This document shows positions 1-9,576 of a stretch of 64,000 nucleotides of DNA, piece by piece. Origin of the DNA: Maribellus luteus (lineage in GTDB: Bacteria > Bacteroidota > Bacteroidia > Bacteroidales > Prolixibacteraceae). The stretch lies in contig NZ_QWGR01000012.1 of the NCBI RefSeq assembly GCF_003576475.1, forward strand, positions 1 to 64,000, given 5' to 3'. Each line of letters starts with the position of its first letter. Position 1 is the first letter of the stretch. The position numbers and the translations under genes are program-made. The notes under the pieces were generated by a model that was not told the origin of the DNA, did not search any database, and worked only from the letters and a program-made list of their open reading frames with translations.

Positions 1-3000
1 TAATAGGTTAGTAATTCTTTGCCAATATAAACCGGGGCTGTAGTATCGGTAACAGTAACAATTGCCTCGCAAAAGTCTATGTTGCCACTTGCGTCGCTAG
101 CATAAAGAATAATTGTATGAGCCCCCAATTCGGAACAACTAAATTCATCTTTACTAAGCCAGAGTGAATCAATGGAACAATTATCGGAAGAACCGTTATC
201 TATATCGGAAACGGTAAGACTGCCTATTCCGGAATCATCCAGATAAATTTCTGTATTCTGACAGATGGCCGTAGGAGAAACCGTATCCAGTGTATTGATT
301 AAATTGTTCATGATAATAGTCTTAGAGCATCCGTCCAAATCTGTTACTGTCAGACTAATGTCAAAGGTGTCAAATGCAGTAAAAGTATGAGTTGGGTTTT
401 GAATATTGCCGGTAGAGCCGTCTCCAAAATCCCAATTCCAGCTGACGATCGGAGCCCCGGAAGTCGTTTCATTTGTAAAAATGACCTCTAAAGGCGGGCA
501 GCCAACTGTCACAGAGTTGGTATTGAAGTCAGCATCGGGGCCATTAACCTGAATGTAGTTTGTTTGTGTTTTGGTACTGCTGCATCCGTTTGATGCGGTG
601 ATGGTCAATTTTACGGTATAAACTCCAGCTGTTTCGTAGGAGTAAGATGGGTGTTGCTCTGTCGATGTTCCTCCATCGCCAAAGTCCCAGCTCCATGCGG
701 TAATTGTATCCGGACCATTAACTATCGAGTTGTCGGTAAAATCAACTGTCAGTGGCCCACAGCCAAATAAACTGTTTCCGGTAAATTCTGCTGATGGTAT
801 GGAAACGTTTAGTGAATCCTGGTAGGTGTCAGTAACTCCAAGAATTGTATCGGTAATCGTTAACGTAATAATGAAATGGCCAACATTGGTATAAGAGTGA
901 ATTGGATTTTGCGCACTAGAAGTGTTCCCGTTTCCAAAGTCCCAGTGCCAGGTATCCGGTAATGTGGACTGATCGGTAAAGAAAACCGTATGGGGAACTG
1001 TGCATCCGTTTTGCGGAGACATTACAAATTTTGCATCAATTGGTGAACCAGAATTTGCATCAATTGTAACCGATAGCCCGGCTGAAGCACTTCCCGTATT
1101 TCCTACGGTATCGGTAGCTGTTGCTGTAATACTATGTGTACCATACGAAACGGAAGTACTTGAATGGAAGAACCAATTTCCACTTCCGTCGGCGGTGGTA
1201 GTTCCCAGCGTGCCATCGAGCGAAGAAATAAGCGTAACGGTGCTGTTTGCTTCGGCAGTTCCCTGGAAATCAGGCTTGGTGGCAGCGGTTATATTATCGC
1301 TTGATGAGACTCCCAAATCGGTAGAAGCAGTTAAATCGGGGATTGACGGTGCTGCCGGAGCAACTCCATCAATCACAATTGCTTTATTCGCTCCTAGTGA
1401 GCCGGCTGCTCCGGGCGAAATCAACGTTAAATCGGCAGGTGTTCCAAATTGGTCGTTAATGGTTCCGGCATTCAGCATTAATGCCGAGGTTGTAGTATAA
1501 TCGAGGTCGGCTGTTTCGTCGCCCGATTGCACGGTGTAGCTGAAAGTTAGAACAGTAGTCCCTGATCCTGATGCGTAATTGGCATTTTGATCTGTTGTCC
1601 CGGTCTCAAGCAGAAGTTGAGGAGTGCCGGTAACCGTTACTGTTCTGCTGAACGTAATGGAAACACTGATTATATCTCCAATCTTGTAAGTTCCATTTGC
1701 TGTTGAACTGTTTACATTGGTAACACTTGCCGGAAGATCATCGTTGTTTATCGTAATGCTTGCATCATCCGAAATATCAACTGCTAATGTTGTGGTTGTC
1801 AGGTTCGATTGACTGATCGTAATTGTTTCGTCCGACTCTACTTTACTGTCACTTGTTGGAGTTACGGTAAATGTCTGCGTTTCTCCTGAATTACCTGCAA
1901 ATGTGAGTGTTTGCCCCGAAATAGCCGTGTAGTCATTATCCGCTGTTGTTGCAGTTCCATCGGAAGTACTTACATCTACCTGGAATCCTCCCTGTACAGC
2001 ATTATCGAGTGTGGCGGTTAGGGTAATTGCCCCGTCATCTTCGTTGCCGCTTGCATTGGCTATGGTTACCGCAGCTGCATCATCGTTGTTAAAAGTTACT
2101 GTTGCATTGTCGGTAATCACTACTCCAAGAGTGGTTGCTGCCAGGTTCGACATACTGACTGTTGCCGTTTCGTTTGCTTCCAGTTTGGTGTCGGTGTTTG
2201 GTGTAACAGTGAAAGTTTGCATTTCTCCAGCTGTTCCTGCAAAAGTCAATGTATGTCCTGAAACTGCGGTGTAATCATTATCAGCTGTTGTTGCGGTTCC
2301 GTCGGTAGTGTTTACATTCACCTGGAATCCTCCCTGTACAGCGTTATCCAGCGTGGCGGTTACGGTGATTGCTCCATCGTCTTCGTTACTGCTTACATCG
2401 GCAATGGTAACTGCAGCTGCATCGTCGTTGGTAATGGTTCCTGTTCCGGTTGCGTCGGTAATAACCACATCGGTTCCAGTGGCATTCGAAAGTGTTAATG
2501 TAAAGGTTTCGTCGGCTTCCAGCATATTATCGCCGGTAACGGTTATATCAACCGTTTTACTTGTTTCACCGGCAGCAAAAGACAAAGTTCCTGATACTGA
2601 CGTATAATCAGTTCCAGCTGTCGCAGTTCCGTCAGAAGTTGCGTAATCAACTGTGGCACCTCCTGCCGGTGCAGGCAGAGAAAGAAAGACCGTAAAAGCG
2701 AGGGTGGTGCTTCCACTGTTACCCTCTACTATTGAAGGGCCATCTGTAGAAAAGCCTGGACGGGAGGTTAAATTTGGTATTCCAGTTCCCGTACCAAGTC
2801 CCCAGCTGCTAACATTTAACGGTGAAGGATCGTTATCATTAAAAACAGAGGAAAAGAAAAGTGCGGTTGCATCATCGGTGTCATTGTCAATTTCCCAGTA
2901 GCGCTTGTCATCTGTCCATATATCATTGTAAATGTAATAGCCCGATGTATTCATCCAATACGGATATTCAAACATAATTCCCTGGTAGGTATAAGTTCCG

Positions 3001-4463
3001 TTGGCATCGGCGGGAGTTAAAATGTCTGAAACAAGAATATTTGTCGGAACCATCCCGTGTCCGCTGATTTTAAAATTATATGGATTTTCATCCGCGTCAT
3101 TATTGCTAATTGAAATCTCGGCTTCGCGTATACCTGCTGCCGAAGGATCAAAGGTAATTTCAAAGGAAGTAGATCCGAACGCCGCAACTGTTGCAGAGGG
3201 TGGGCTTGTAAGTGAAAAATCACCAGCATTTGTTCCAGTAATGTTTACTGAAGAAATATCTAACTGAGCACCGCCGGTATTTTCTATGGTAAAAGTGCGG
3301 GTTCTATTACCTGAAGATACTTCAACCGAGTTAAAATTGGTATGGTCGGTATAAGTTGGTGTTACGTCATCGTCAGCTATCGAAAGGCCATTCGCCTTTA
3401 CATTTATATTTGGGGCTGAAATAGCTTCGGTAATCACCGGGTCACCTTCAACTGTAATGTTTGTGTTTTTATCCCAGCTGCTTAATCCCGCGGGAGTTCC
3501 TTGTTCCGACACAATATAAAACAGAAAGTCATTATCCGTGTCATCCGTGTCAATATCAAAATTCCAGTATTGAGCCCCGCTGTATTCGTCGTTAAACAAA
3601 TAGTAGCTGTTTGTTTCGTGTTTCCAGTATTCAAAATTATTAATAACCCCCTGGTGAATATAGTTTCCATTGGCATCGGCAGGTGTGGTTATGCCCGACA
3701 CAACGAGGTCGCCGGGTACAAATCCCCGTCCGCGAATATCGAAGGTGTAAGGATTTTCGTCTGTATCGTCGTTTGCAATCGAAATGGTCGCGTATCGGTA
3801 TCCTTCGGCCGAAGGATCGAAAGTTACACTAAACGTTGTGTTGCCGAGCGAGGCTACTGTTGATGATGGGGCAGTTGTTACACTAAAATCGGCTGCGTTG
3901 GTACCACTTATTGTTGCGCTGGTGATATTTAAATCAACACTTCCCTGGTTTTCGATAGTAAAGGTTCGTACGATTGTTCCACCAGAAATATCAGCCGATC
4001 CAAATTTAGTATGATTGTTAAAAGAAATAGCTGTACTGGTATTTACAATGTTTATTCCATTCCCTTTAACATTTATCTCGGGAAACGCGCTTGAAATACC
4101 TACGAATGGTGACCCTGTTCCGGCATCAGGCGACCAGGACGTGGCATTTACGGGAGAATCAGACGGAGGGTTCGGCTCGGTATAAAACAAAGCGGTGTTC
4201 TCGTCGTCAGTATCAACGTCAATATTCCAGTAATTATTTCCATCTCCGGAATATACATCATAGTAAATGTAGTAGTTCAGGGTTTCGTGTTTCCACGAAT
4301 CCTTACCGTTTAAAGTTCCGTTGGGCACGTAAGTCCCATTGGCATCAGACGGGCTTGTTATTCCGCTAACAATTAAATCGGTGGCAAATCCCGAATGCAC
4401 AATAAGCGCAAAAGAAAATAGTGCCAGTAATTGTTTTGTGAAACGAGGTAAAAATGTTTTCAT
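1..4463 (-). CDS. giant multidomain surface protein, C-terminus outside window
   Basis: The frame is open from ATG 4463 to the left edge (1487 codons), so the C-terminus is missing. A signal peptide covers about residues 1-27. Next come three anchor-like units (about 28-570), each beginning with a (D/N)(L/I)(I/V)VS(G/D)I motif and containing a YW-(N/E)-(I/F)D-x-DTDD segment; the first two carry choice-of-anchor-D/HYDIN-like beta domains (RTFTIEN, FDPSA). Three Calx-beta-like domains (about 570-905), bacterial Ig-like segments (about 905-1135), three PKD domains with W-x-WDFG cores (about 1137-1390) and a HYR-like domain follow. This is the architecture of large secreted adhesins or T9SS-exported proteins of Bacteroidota; a T9SS C-terminal signal would lie beyond the window. 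It starts 19 nt after the PBP gene upstream, so it is probably the last gene of the 7559-to-1 operon. An adhesive or target-binding role is inferred. Confidence 0.85.
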   Translation of the reverse strand, partial: MKTFLPRFTKQLLALFSFALIVHSGFATDLIVSGITSPSDANGTYVPNGTLNGKDSWKHETLNYYIYYDVYSGDGNNYWNIDVDTDDENTALFYTEPNPPSDSPVNATSWSPDAGTGSPFVGISSAFPEINVKGNGINIVNTSTAISFNNHTKFGSADISGGTIVRTFTIENQGSVDLNITSATISGTNAADFSVTTAPSSTVASLGNTTFSVTFDPSAEGYRYATISIANDDTDENPYTFDIRGRGFVPGDLVVSGITTPADANGNYIHQGVINNFEYWKHETNSYYLFNDEYSGAQYWNFDIDTDDTDNDFLFYIVSEQGTPAGLSSWDKNTNITVEGDPVITEAISAPNINVKANGLSIADDDVTPTYTDHTNFNSVEVSSGNRTRTFTIENTGGAQLDISSVNITGTNAGDFSLTSPPSATVAAFGSTSFEITFDPSAAGIREAEISISNNDADENPYNFKISGHGMVPTNILVSDILTPADANGTYTYQGIMFEYPYWMNTSGYYIYNDIWTDDKRYWEIDNDTDDATALFFSSVFNDNDPSPLNVSSWGLGTGTGIPNLTSRPGFSTDGPSIVEGNSGSTTLAFTVFLSLPAPAGGATVDYATSDGTATAGTDYTSVSGTLSFAAGETSKTVDITVTGDNMLEADETFTLTLSNATGTDVVITDATGTGTITNDDAAAVTIADVSSNEDDGAITVTATLDNAVQGGFQVNVNTTDGTATTADNDYTAVSGHTLTFAGTAGEMQTFTVTPNTDTKLEANETATVSMSNLAATTLGVVITDNATVTFNNDDAAAVTIANASGNEDDGAITLTATLDNAVQGGFQVDVSTSDGTATTADNDYTAISGQTLTFAGNSGETQTFTVTPTSDSKVESDETITISQSNLTTTTLAVDISDDASITINNDDLPASVTNVNSSTANGTYKIGDIISVSITFSRTVTVTGTPQLLLETGTTDQNANYASGSGTTVLTFSYTVQSGDETADLDYTTTSALMLNAGTINDQFGTPADLTLISPGAAGSLGANKAIVIDGVAPAAPSIPDLTASTDLGVSSSDNITAATKPDFQGTAEANSTVTLISSLDGTLGTTTADGSGNWFFHSSTSVSYGTHSITATATDTVGNTGSASAGLSVTIDANSGSPIDAKFVMSPQNGCTVPHTVFFTDQSTLPDTWHWDFGNGNTSSAQNPIHSYTNVGHFIITLTITDTILGVTDTYQDSLNVSIPSAEFTGNSLFGCGPLTVDFTDNSIVNGPDTITAWSWDFGDGGTSTEQHPSYSYETAGVYTVKLTITASNGCSSTKTQTNYIQVNGPDADFNTNSVTVGCPPLEVIFTNETTSGAPIVSWNWDFGDGSTGNIQNPTHTFTAFDTFDISLTVTDLDGCSKTIIMNNLINTLDTVSPTAICQNTEIYLDDSGIGSLTVSDIDNGSSDNCSIDSLWLSKDEFSCSELGAHTIILYASDASGNIDFCEAIVTVTDTTAPVYIGKELLTY
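1735..2418. repeat. 342-bp period tandem duplication inside the Calx-beta region
   Basis: Stretches beginning TGGAATCCTCCCTGTACAGC recur at 1981 and 2323, exactly 342 bp (114 codons) apart. The flanking sequence at 1735-1980 likewise resembles 2077-2322. DNA-level identity is high, which points to recent duplication of one Calx-beta unit; the third unit has diverged. Confidence 0.75.
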
Positions 4464-4482
4464 ATTAAAATGCTTTTAGTTG

Positions 4483-5646
4483 TCAAACACATAAGTAAGG
4501 GTTTTTCCATCCCGACTCAGATTCAGCATGGAACGTATTTATTGCAAGAGGATTGATTGTTTGTAATTGAAATTCTCCAACTGTTAATTGGTTTGATCCC
4601 CGATTTTGGGATGAGTGCTTCTCAATCGTTATCACGTTATTTTCTGAAATATTATTCAGCTTAAAACTTTTGTTTCCCCGGGGGCCTTTAAAGGTGTTGT
4701 CCCGCAATATTTTAAGGGCCGTTCCGGTATCGCCTCTTTCCAGTTCGGGGAGTATTTCTTTGATGGCGATCCCTGCTTCTATGCCCAATACAGCAAATAC
4801 CGAAGCAGGTCTTCCGTAAGTGTTTTTATAGTTTATTATCAGCGGTTGTTGCGAAACAGTTCCTGACAAAAAATCCCAGCCAGAAGTGGTGTAACACGAA
4901 ATATTCAGCATTTCAATATTCGCCAGTACTTCCTTTGTTGCCATGGGCGGCGAAACGATCAAAGGGACTTTTTTATAAAGCGACGAATTCCGGAATGCCT
5001 TGTAAAATTCGAAGGTTTCACTTCCACAAAGTAGTGCATGCAGGAAATTGACTTTTGCTTTTTCAATTTTTTCGAAAAATGAAGGCAAAATGGCGCTGAT
5101 GGATTTCGAAACATCATCAAAATAGGGGAGTGTGTGCATATCAATTTCTTCGGCTCCTGCTTCTATGGCACCTTGCCAAAATGAAGTGTGTAGCTGGTAC
5201 CCGGCATCATAGGTTGACATGAGTATGGCTCCTTTTCCTCCAAAGTTTTTTTGTGCCCAGTTGCCCAATGCAAACTCATGCTTCCAGAGCGCAAGGCTAT
5301 TTGCAAAAACCGGTGCCGGAAGTGATTCGGCAGGGGGGATATTCTCGCCCATATCGAAGAAAATCCCCGGCTTTTGACGGTCGCCCAAAAACTGGCCAAT
5401 TTCGGGTAACAATTTATAACTGATGATCCCCGACATGATATCGACGCGATGAAAGGCCAGCAGTTTTTGAAAGGCAGTCTTTATGTTTTCGGTCTGTCCC
5501 AGGTCAATATATTCAGGATAAAACTGTATACGGTTTCTTAGCGTCGCCGGGAAAACCGATAAAATGCCATCAATAATATCCTGCGACATATTCGGAAATA
5601 TGGATGAATACGGAAAAAGAAAGCCAATTTTTATTGTCTTGTTCAT
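4483..5646 (-). CDS. type 1 periplasmic-binding-protein homologue without signal peptide
   Basis: The 387-residue product has the two-lobed layout of Leu/Ile/Val-type substrate-binding proteins: KIGFLFPYSS at the start of lobe 1, an AGYQLHTSFWQGA segment where a ligand loop would be, and a lobe-2 segment FAVLGIEAGIAIKE. Unlike normal ABC-transporter receptors it has no signal peptide or lipobox, since the first beta strand begins at residue 4. No permease or ATPase genes are nearby. The final residues, SGWKNPYLCV, closely match the end of the paralogue at 6333-7559 (SGWLNPYLFV). It lies between a phage-tail-collar gene (79-nt gap) and the giant surface-protein gene (19-nt gap). A cytoplasmic or unconventionally exported protein is likely; its function is unknown. 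Confidence 0.7.
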   Translation of the reverse strand: MNKTIKIGFLFPYSSIFPNMSQDIIDGILSVFPATLRNRIQFYPEYIDLGQTENIKTAFQKLLAFHRVDIMSGIISYKLLPEIGQFLGDRQKPGIFFDMGENIPPAESLPAPVFANSLALWKHEFALGNWAQKNFGGKGAILMSTYDAGYQLHTSFWQGAIEAGAEEIDMHTLPYFDDVSKSISAILPSFFEKIEKAKVNFLHALLCGSETFEFYKAFRNSSLYKKVPLIVSPPMATKEVLANIEMLNISCYTTSGWDFLSGTVSQQPLIINYKNTYGRPASVFAVLGIEAGIAIKEILPELERGDTGTALKILRDNTFKGPRGNKSFKLNNISENNVITIEKHSSQNRGSNQLTVGEFQLQTINPLAINTFHAESESGWKNPYLCV

Positions 5647-5725
5647 GTGTCGTGAAATCTAAAAATTGAGCCTTATCGCGAAGCTTTGTGCTTAGGCGAT
5701 AATGCTCAACTTATTAGTCGGGTAT

Positions 5726-6298
5726 TTAATTTCGTGAAGGGAAAATTCCTACCATTGCAATACATAAATTTACCACCTGGTACGGTTGCATATTGTTGAA
5801 TGGAATACTTCCTCCGGTGTTGCCGATGGTAATATTTCCTGAAGAAACATCGTTCCCCACATTCAAATTCACATCGGGGGTATTGTTGGTATAAATATTT
5901 CCCGAAGTTGCAGCACTCAGTACGTTGCTGCGGGACGAAGGAGCCGGACTGGTTCCTGCCGCTGAACTGGCTTTTATGGTTACCGACGAACCGGTTAAAT
6001 TCGCTGTATGCGTGTGCGAAGGAAGGTTGAGAGCGGTTAATGTAGTGTTTTCACTTCCGCCTTTATCTCCCATCCTCATTGAGGTGAGCCCGGGGCCATC
6101 TCCATAACCTACCATAACACGCCCCCTTAAATCAGGGAGCGCAAACGTTGTACGTCCGTCGCCGCCGAACATTGTCCCCAGTAACGAAAACAATGCTGTG
6201 TTTTGAGAGATTGAAATAAGCTGTCCGCCGCAAAAATTCCAGCCACGTGGTGCGAAATTGAATCCAAATGCTTGAATTGTTCCTAATAAGGGATCCAT
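5726..6298 (-). CDS. phage tail collar domain / microcystin-dependent-protein (Mdp) family
   Basis: The 190-residue protein begins with GTIQAFGFNFAPRGWNFCGG and continues with LFSLLGTMFGGDG and TFALPDLRGR, the hallmark of the phage tail collar domain (Mdp family). A Ser/Thr/Asn-rich centre (about residues 95-165) follows, and then a conserved C-terminal segment, NMQPYQVVNLCIAMVG. Members occur as tail-fibre tip domains in phages and as free-standing proteins in bacteria. Here it sits between two PBP paralogues, 34 nt downstream of the first, in an operon that diverges from the injection-system cluster. A fibre or receptor-contact role for the eCIS is plausible but inferred from position only. 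Confidence 0.85.
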   Translation of the reverse strand: MDPLLGTIQAFGFNFAPRGWNFCGGQLISISQNTALFSLLGTMFGGDGRTTFALPDLRGRVMVGYGDGPGLTSMRMGDKGGSENTTLTALNLPSHTHTANLTGSSVTIKASSAAGTSPAPSSRSNVLSAATSGNIYTNNTPDVNLNVGNDVSSGNITIGNTGGSIPFNNMQPYQVVNLCIAMVGIFPSRN

Positions 6299-6332
6299 AA
6301 TTTTAAAGATTTAATGGTGAATATTTAATTTA

Positions 6333-7559
6333 TTAGACAAACAGGTAAGGATTAAGCCAGCCTGAATGAATGTTTTCTTGAGTATGATTGTTATTGTTTG
6401 CGAAAGCGTCTTTCGTTTCGATTTTTTCGAGTATAAAGTTTTCGGGAATAGAGAAGATTCCTTGCGATGTCTTGCATAAATAGGCCGGGCCTTCAATCAT
6501 CCCGGTTTGGGGATCCATTTTTAATTGACCGACCGGAGAATCAATAGAGAAATCAGCAGAAGTGATATTTTCGCTTTTGTTGTTTTGGAGTCTCTCTGCA
6601 ATCAGTCCTGTTTGATAGCCCAATAAACTAAACTGATCGGGATCAACACCGTATTTTTCAATGTAAGCGGATACAAAGCGTTGGTTTTCCCTATTGTCCA
6701 GGCCTTTAACCCACGAACTTAGGTGATAAATGTTATTGAGTGTATTTCCCCCATGCCGCAATTCTTTCTCTTCGGCAACAAATGAAGTGGTCATCACCGG
6801 AAGTGTTAATTTTTCACGGGAATAAGCCTGCAAAAAAGTGTTGGCTTCCTCTCCGTTCATCAGAAGAAATATACCCTCAGTTTTCTCTTCCTTCAGTTGC
6901 TTTGTAGTGTGGGCGTAAAATTGCTTTTTATCCTGTTTGTTTATAAAAACATTTGTAATAATTCCGCCTGACTCTTTAACGGCATGTTGGAACGAATATA
7001 TGGCGTCATAACCACTGTCATACAAACCTGAAACAACAGCCAGTTTCTTTCCAAAATTCTCTACCATAAATTTACCGGCAAGTGCCGAATTGCGGCAAAG
7101 ATCTAATGTGTTAAAAACCAGGTATGGATTGCGGATCATTTCACTGTTTGGATAGTTTTCTCCGGCGTTGGTTATAATGGTTGGTATTTGGGCTGGTGAG
7201 GTGATCTCACTGATACTTTGGGCCACTTTCGTATTCAAAAGCCCTACAATTAAGTCAACCTCGTTTTCATTTACTAGTTTATGCACTCTCTTTATTGCCT
7301 GAGAAGAATAACCAAATTTTACCGATTCAGTAATCAGCTCAATTCGGCAACCTTCGGCAGGAAAACTATTCAGTGCCAGGTTTATACCGTTCATAAACGA
7401 TTCGGGATATTCGGCATGCGTTAACGAAGTGGGTAATAAAATTCCCGCTTTGAAAGAATTAGTTCTTGTATTGGAAGCTTTTACTGAAAAAGGAACATTT
7501 GTAGCAGCTGTACCCAAAGCCAGACCTGCATATTTTAAGAAGTTTCTTCTACTATTCAT
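6333..7559 (-). CDS. Tat-exported ABC-type substrate-binding protein homologue
   Basis: The 408-residue protein starts with a twin-arginine signal (SRRNFLK, then a hydrophobic stretch), and a cleavage site after VKA near residue 28 is likely. The mature part is a type 1 periplasmic-binding fold of the branched-chain amino-acid receptor class: FKAGILLPTS, VDLIVGLLNTKVAQ, AVVSGLYDSGYDA, FSLLGYQTGLIAE. No transporter genes accompany it. The C-terminus SGWLNPYLFV is nearly the same as that of the 4483-5646 paralogue, so the two probably arose by duplication and the tail is under selection. It is the first gene of the minus-strand operon, with 524 bp separating it from the divergent eCIS cluster. 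The ligand is unknown. Confidence 0.8.
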   Translation of the reverse strand: MNSRRNFLKYAGLALGTAATNVPFSVKASNTRTNSFKAGILLPTSLTHAEYPESFMNGINLALNSFPAEGCRIELITESVKFGYSSQAIKRVHKLVNENEVDLIVGLLNTKVAQSISEITSPAQIPTIITNAGENYPNSEMIRNPYLVFNTLDLCRNSALAGKFMVENFGKKLAVVSGLYDSGYDAIYSFQHAVKESGGIITNVFINKQDKKQFYAHTTKQLKEEKTEGIFLLMNGEEANTFLQAYSREKLTLPVMTTSFVAEEKELRHGGNTLNNIYHLSSWVKGLDNRENQRFVSAYIEKYGVDPDQFSLLGYQTGLIAERLQNNKSENITSADFSIDSPVGQLKMDPQTGMIEGPAYLCKTSQGIFSIPENFILEKIETKDAFANNNNHTQENIHSGWLNPYLFV

Positions 7560-8083
7560 GAAGATTTGTGGTATTGAAAATTAAAAATCTATACAATTTA
7601 AGACAATAATATCTTAAATGAAAGCCTATCTATATATTGTTTAATAGATAATCTTTATGTGGGGTAGGTTTTTGTGGTGAAAAGAGTAATGTTGTCAAAA
7701 TAGACCTTGTTCTGATCAAATTCTCAAGCCGTGTTTTACGGTGTTGGATGTAGGTATTCCAGGATCTGTTTTTCAAAGACGTTTGCTGATTTTTGTATAA
7801 ATAATTTTGATTTTAGTAAATTTTGTGGATTTTAAAGTGTTGTATTTCAGTTGTTTGTGGTGTGTATGCTATTTAGAATCAATATGAGTATTGACTGGTG
7901 TATGATATTGTCGTAAATTGCATCAACTGTTAAATCACTTGAATTCATTTTAGAATTCATTTTAGTACAGAAGATAGACGCCAAAGCCCTTTTATCATTA
8001 GAATTTTACACGTAACCCTTGTGGGATACATAGTATTAGTGTGTTTCGGTTTTACAATTTACAAACCCTAACGTGTATAAATA
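7560..8083. other. 524-bp divergent intergenic region between accessory operon and eCIS
   Basis: No convincing gene is visible. The region is AT-rich and must hold promoters for both directions. For the plus strand a TTTG at 7782-7785 is followed 16 nt later by TAATTTTG at 7802-7809, a possible though short-spaced Bacteroidota -33/-7 pair, which would give a leader of about 270 nt. A perfect tandem 12-mer, GAATTCATTTTA, occupies 7941-7952 and 7953-7964 and could be a regulator site or simple slippage. I cannot place the minus-strand promoter. Confidence 0.5.
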
Positions 8084-8677
8084 ATGATATACGAAACCTT
8101 GCAGATTCTAAAAGAACAGCTTGAAAAATATTTTGACGAAGTAGGCCTAAACGTATCGCTTATTCTGGATAACGTTGCCTTATGGGAATCGGGTTCTAAA
8201 GATGCCGACAAATTGGATGGCAAAGTGATTCTGACCCTTCTTAATATTGAAGAAGAGGTGACGATGAAAAACATTGCTGTCACCCGTGTTGTGAATAACA
8301 AAACGGAATACAGGAATCCACCTGTTAATCTGAATATCTACTTGCTGGTTAGTGCCAATTGTAATAGCTATGATTATTCTTTACGCAGTGTTTCCCGAAC
8401 CATTGAATTTTTCCAGGGGAAGCGAATTTTTACGTCATCCAATACCATTTACAACCGGGCAAATGTGTCTTTTGATGTGTTGGATTATTTCAAATTCATT
8501 GTTGATCTGTACACCCCCGGATTTGAAGTGGTCAATCATATTTGGGGAACGCTGGGAGGCCGGCAGTTACCGTCGGTTCTGTACAAAATACAGATTTTAC
8601 AGATCGACCGGGATAAAAAGCTGTCGACTGGCGAAGTGATCACACACATTGGAGGAACCCTCGAAAATCTACAGTAA
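8084..8677 (+). CDS. DUF4255 protein, eCIS tail-terminator cap (Afp16/Pvc16-like)
   Basis: The 197-residue protein has the DUF4255 pattern: MIYETLQILKEQLEKYF at the N-terminus, VALWESG, a LLNIEEE strand, NPPVNLNIYLLVSANC, and ISRTIEFFQ-like helix residues (SVSRTIEFFQGK). In characterised Afp/PVC systems the DUF4255 protein caps the sheath and tube at the distal end and sets particle length with the tape measure. Here it is the first gene of the injection cluster, preceded by the 524-bp divergent spacer. The ATG at 8084 gives the full domain. Confidence 0.9.
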   Translation: MIYETLQILKEQLEKYFDEVGLNVSLILDNVALWESGSKDADKLDGKVILTLLNIEEEVTMKNIAVTRVVNNKTEYRNPPVNLNIYLLVSANCNSYDYSLRSVSRTIEFFQGKRIFTSSNTIYNRANVSFDVLDYFKFIVDLYTPGFEVVNHIWGTLGGRQLPSVLYKIQILQIDRDKKLSTGEVITHIGGTLENLQ

Positions 8678-8678
8678 A

Positions 8679-9557
8679 ATGACATTTTCAATAAAATACA
8701 AACCGCTTTTTGAGGTGAGGATTTTTCACCAATATTTCCTGAACAAGGGAACGAGTGACTTTTTCTCAATGAGCGAAGCGGATAAAGAAAAACAGCTTGC
8801 CGGCTACAAAGTCTCAAAATTCTTTTTGGTCGTTCCTACAGCAAAAAGCCGCAACTTACTGGCCGGTCAGCATTTGGTTTTCTCGTTGACGAATACCGGC
8901 TTCATGATTTGGGTACAGGTAAGCGATGAAAATGATGTTGTTCCACTGATTTCGTTGGACGATGCATTGGAGCTTACCTTTTTGTTGCAACCATTAAATC
9001 ACACATTCATTAACTATACCAATCTCACGTTTTCGAGCGCCGGCAAGTTGTTTTTCTTTAGCAATACCAGGCCTGATTCAGAACCCGTTTCTTTTCCTCT
9101 TATTAAACTCCTGGATGATCATCTGCCCGTTTCTGAAAATTTTATTCCAACTGCTGACGGACAGAAAGATATTCTGTCTGAACTCACTCAGGCCGAGCAG
9201 AATAAAAATATTTTCGGACTCATAAAAATACGAATGAAAGCGGATTTGGCTCCATTAAACGTCACTGTAAGTCCCGACGAAATCAAGACCTCTGTTCCCG
9301 TATTTGAAGTCCTTTTCGAAAACCGGAAAACAGTATGGCGCTACATTTTTGAAAGCGATCAGCAGGTAAAAAACAAAGACGATGTAAAAAAAGAAAACGG
9401 CAGCGCAAGACAGTTGATAACCAAAGATTTTCAGCCGTTGACGGAAAAAGGTTTTGTATCCATCGAACTAGACGGGGACGAACTGCCAAACCCTGACGCA
9501 CAGTTGGTAAAGCCCAATTCCATCGACAATAAGATATACTCAGAAATATATATGTAA
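8679..9557 (+). CDS. unknown eCIS-cluster protein between cap and sheath
   Basis: No family is recognised. The start at ATG 8679 (MTFSIKYKPLF), one base after the DUF4255 stop, is preferred to in-frame 8649, which would overlap the cap gene. The 292-residue product has no signal peptide or membrane segment. It begins with a beta-strand-like FEVRIFHQYFLN and contains SKFFLVVPTAKSRNLLAGQH; a predominantly beta structure is likely. Tight coupling to the cap gene and a 19-nt gap to the sheath gene imply a structural or assembly role in the particle. Homologues at this position would be expected in other Bacteroidota eCIS clusters. Confidence 0.7.
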   Translation: MTFSIKYKPLFEVRIFHQYFLNKGTSDFFSMSEADKEKQLAGYKVSKFFLVVPTAKSRNLLAGQHLVFSLTNTGFMIWVQVSDENDVVPLISLDDALELTFLLQPLNHTFINYTNLTFSSAGKLFFFSNTRPDSEPVSFPLIKLLDDHLPVSENFIPTADGQKDILSELTQAEQNKNIFGLIKIRMKADLAPLNVTVSPDEIKTSVPVFEVLFENRKTVWRYIFESDQQVKNKDDVKKENGSARQLITKDFQPLTEKGFVSIELDGDELPNPDAQLVKPNSIDNKIYSEIYM

Positions 9558-9576
9558 CAATCAAAATTAAACAGTT

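Noticed and set aside
1000-4369. Several plus-strand open frames across 1000-4369
   Set aside because: They are antisense to the giant surface protein, whose frame is continuous with clear domain signatures.
4483-7559. ABC amino-acid transporter operon
   Set aside because: Only binding-protein homologues are present; no permease or ATPase genes occur, and one copy lacks an export signal.
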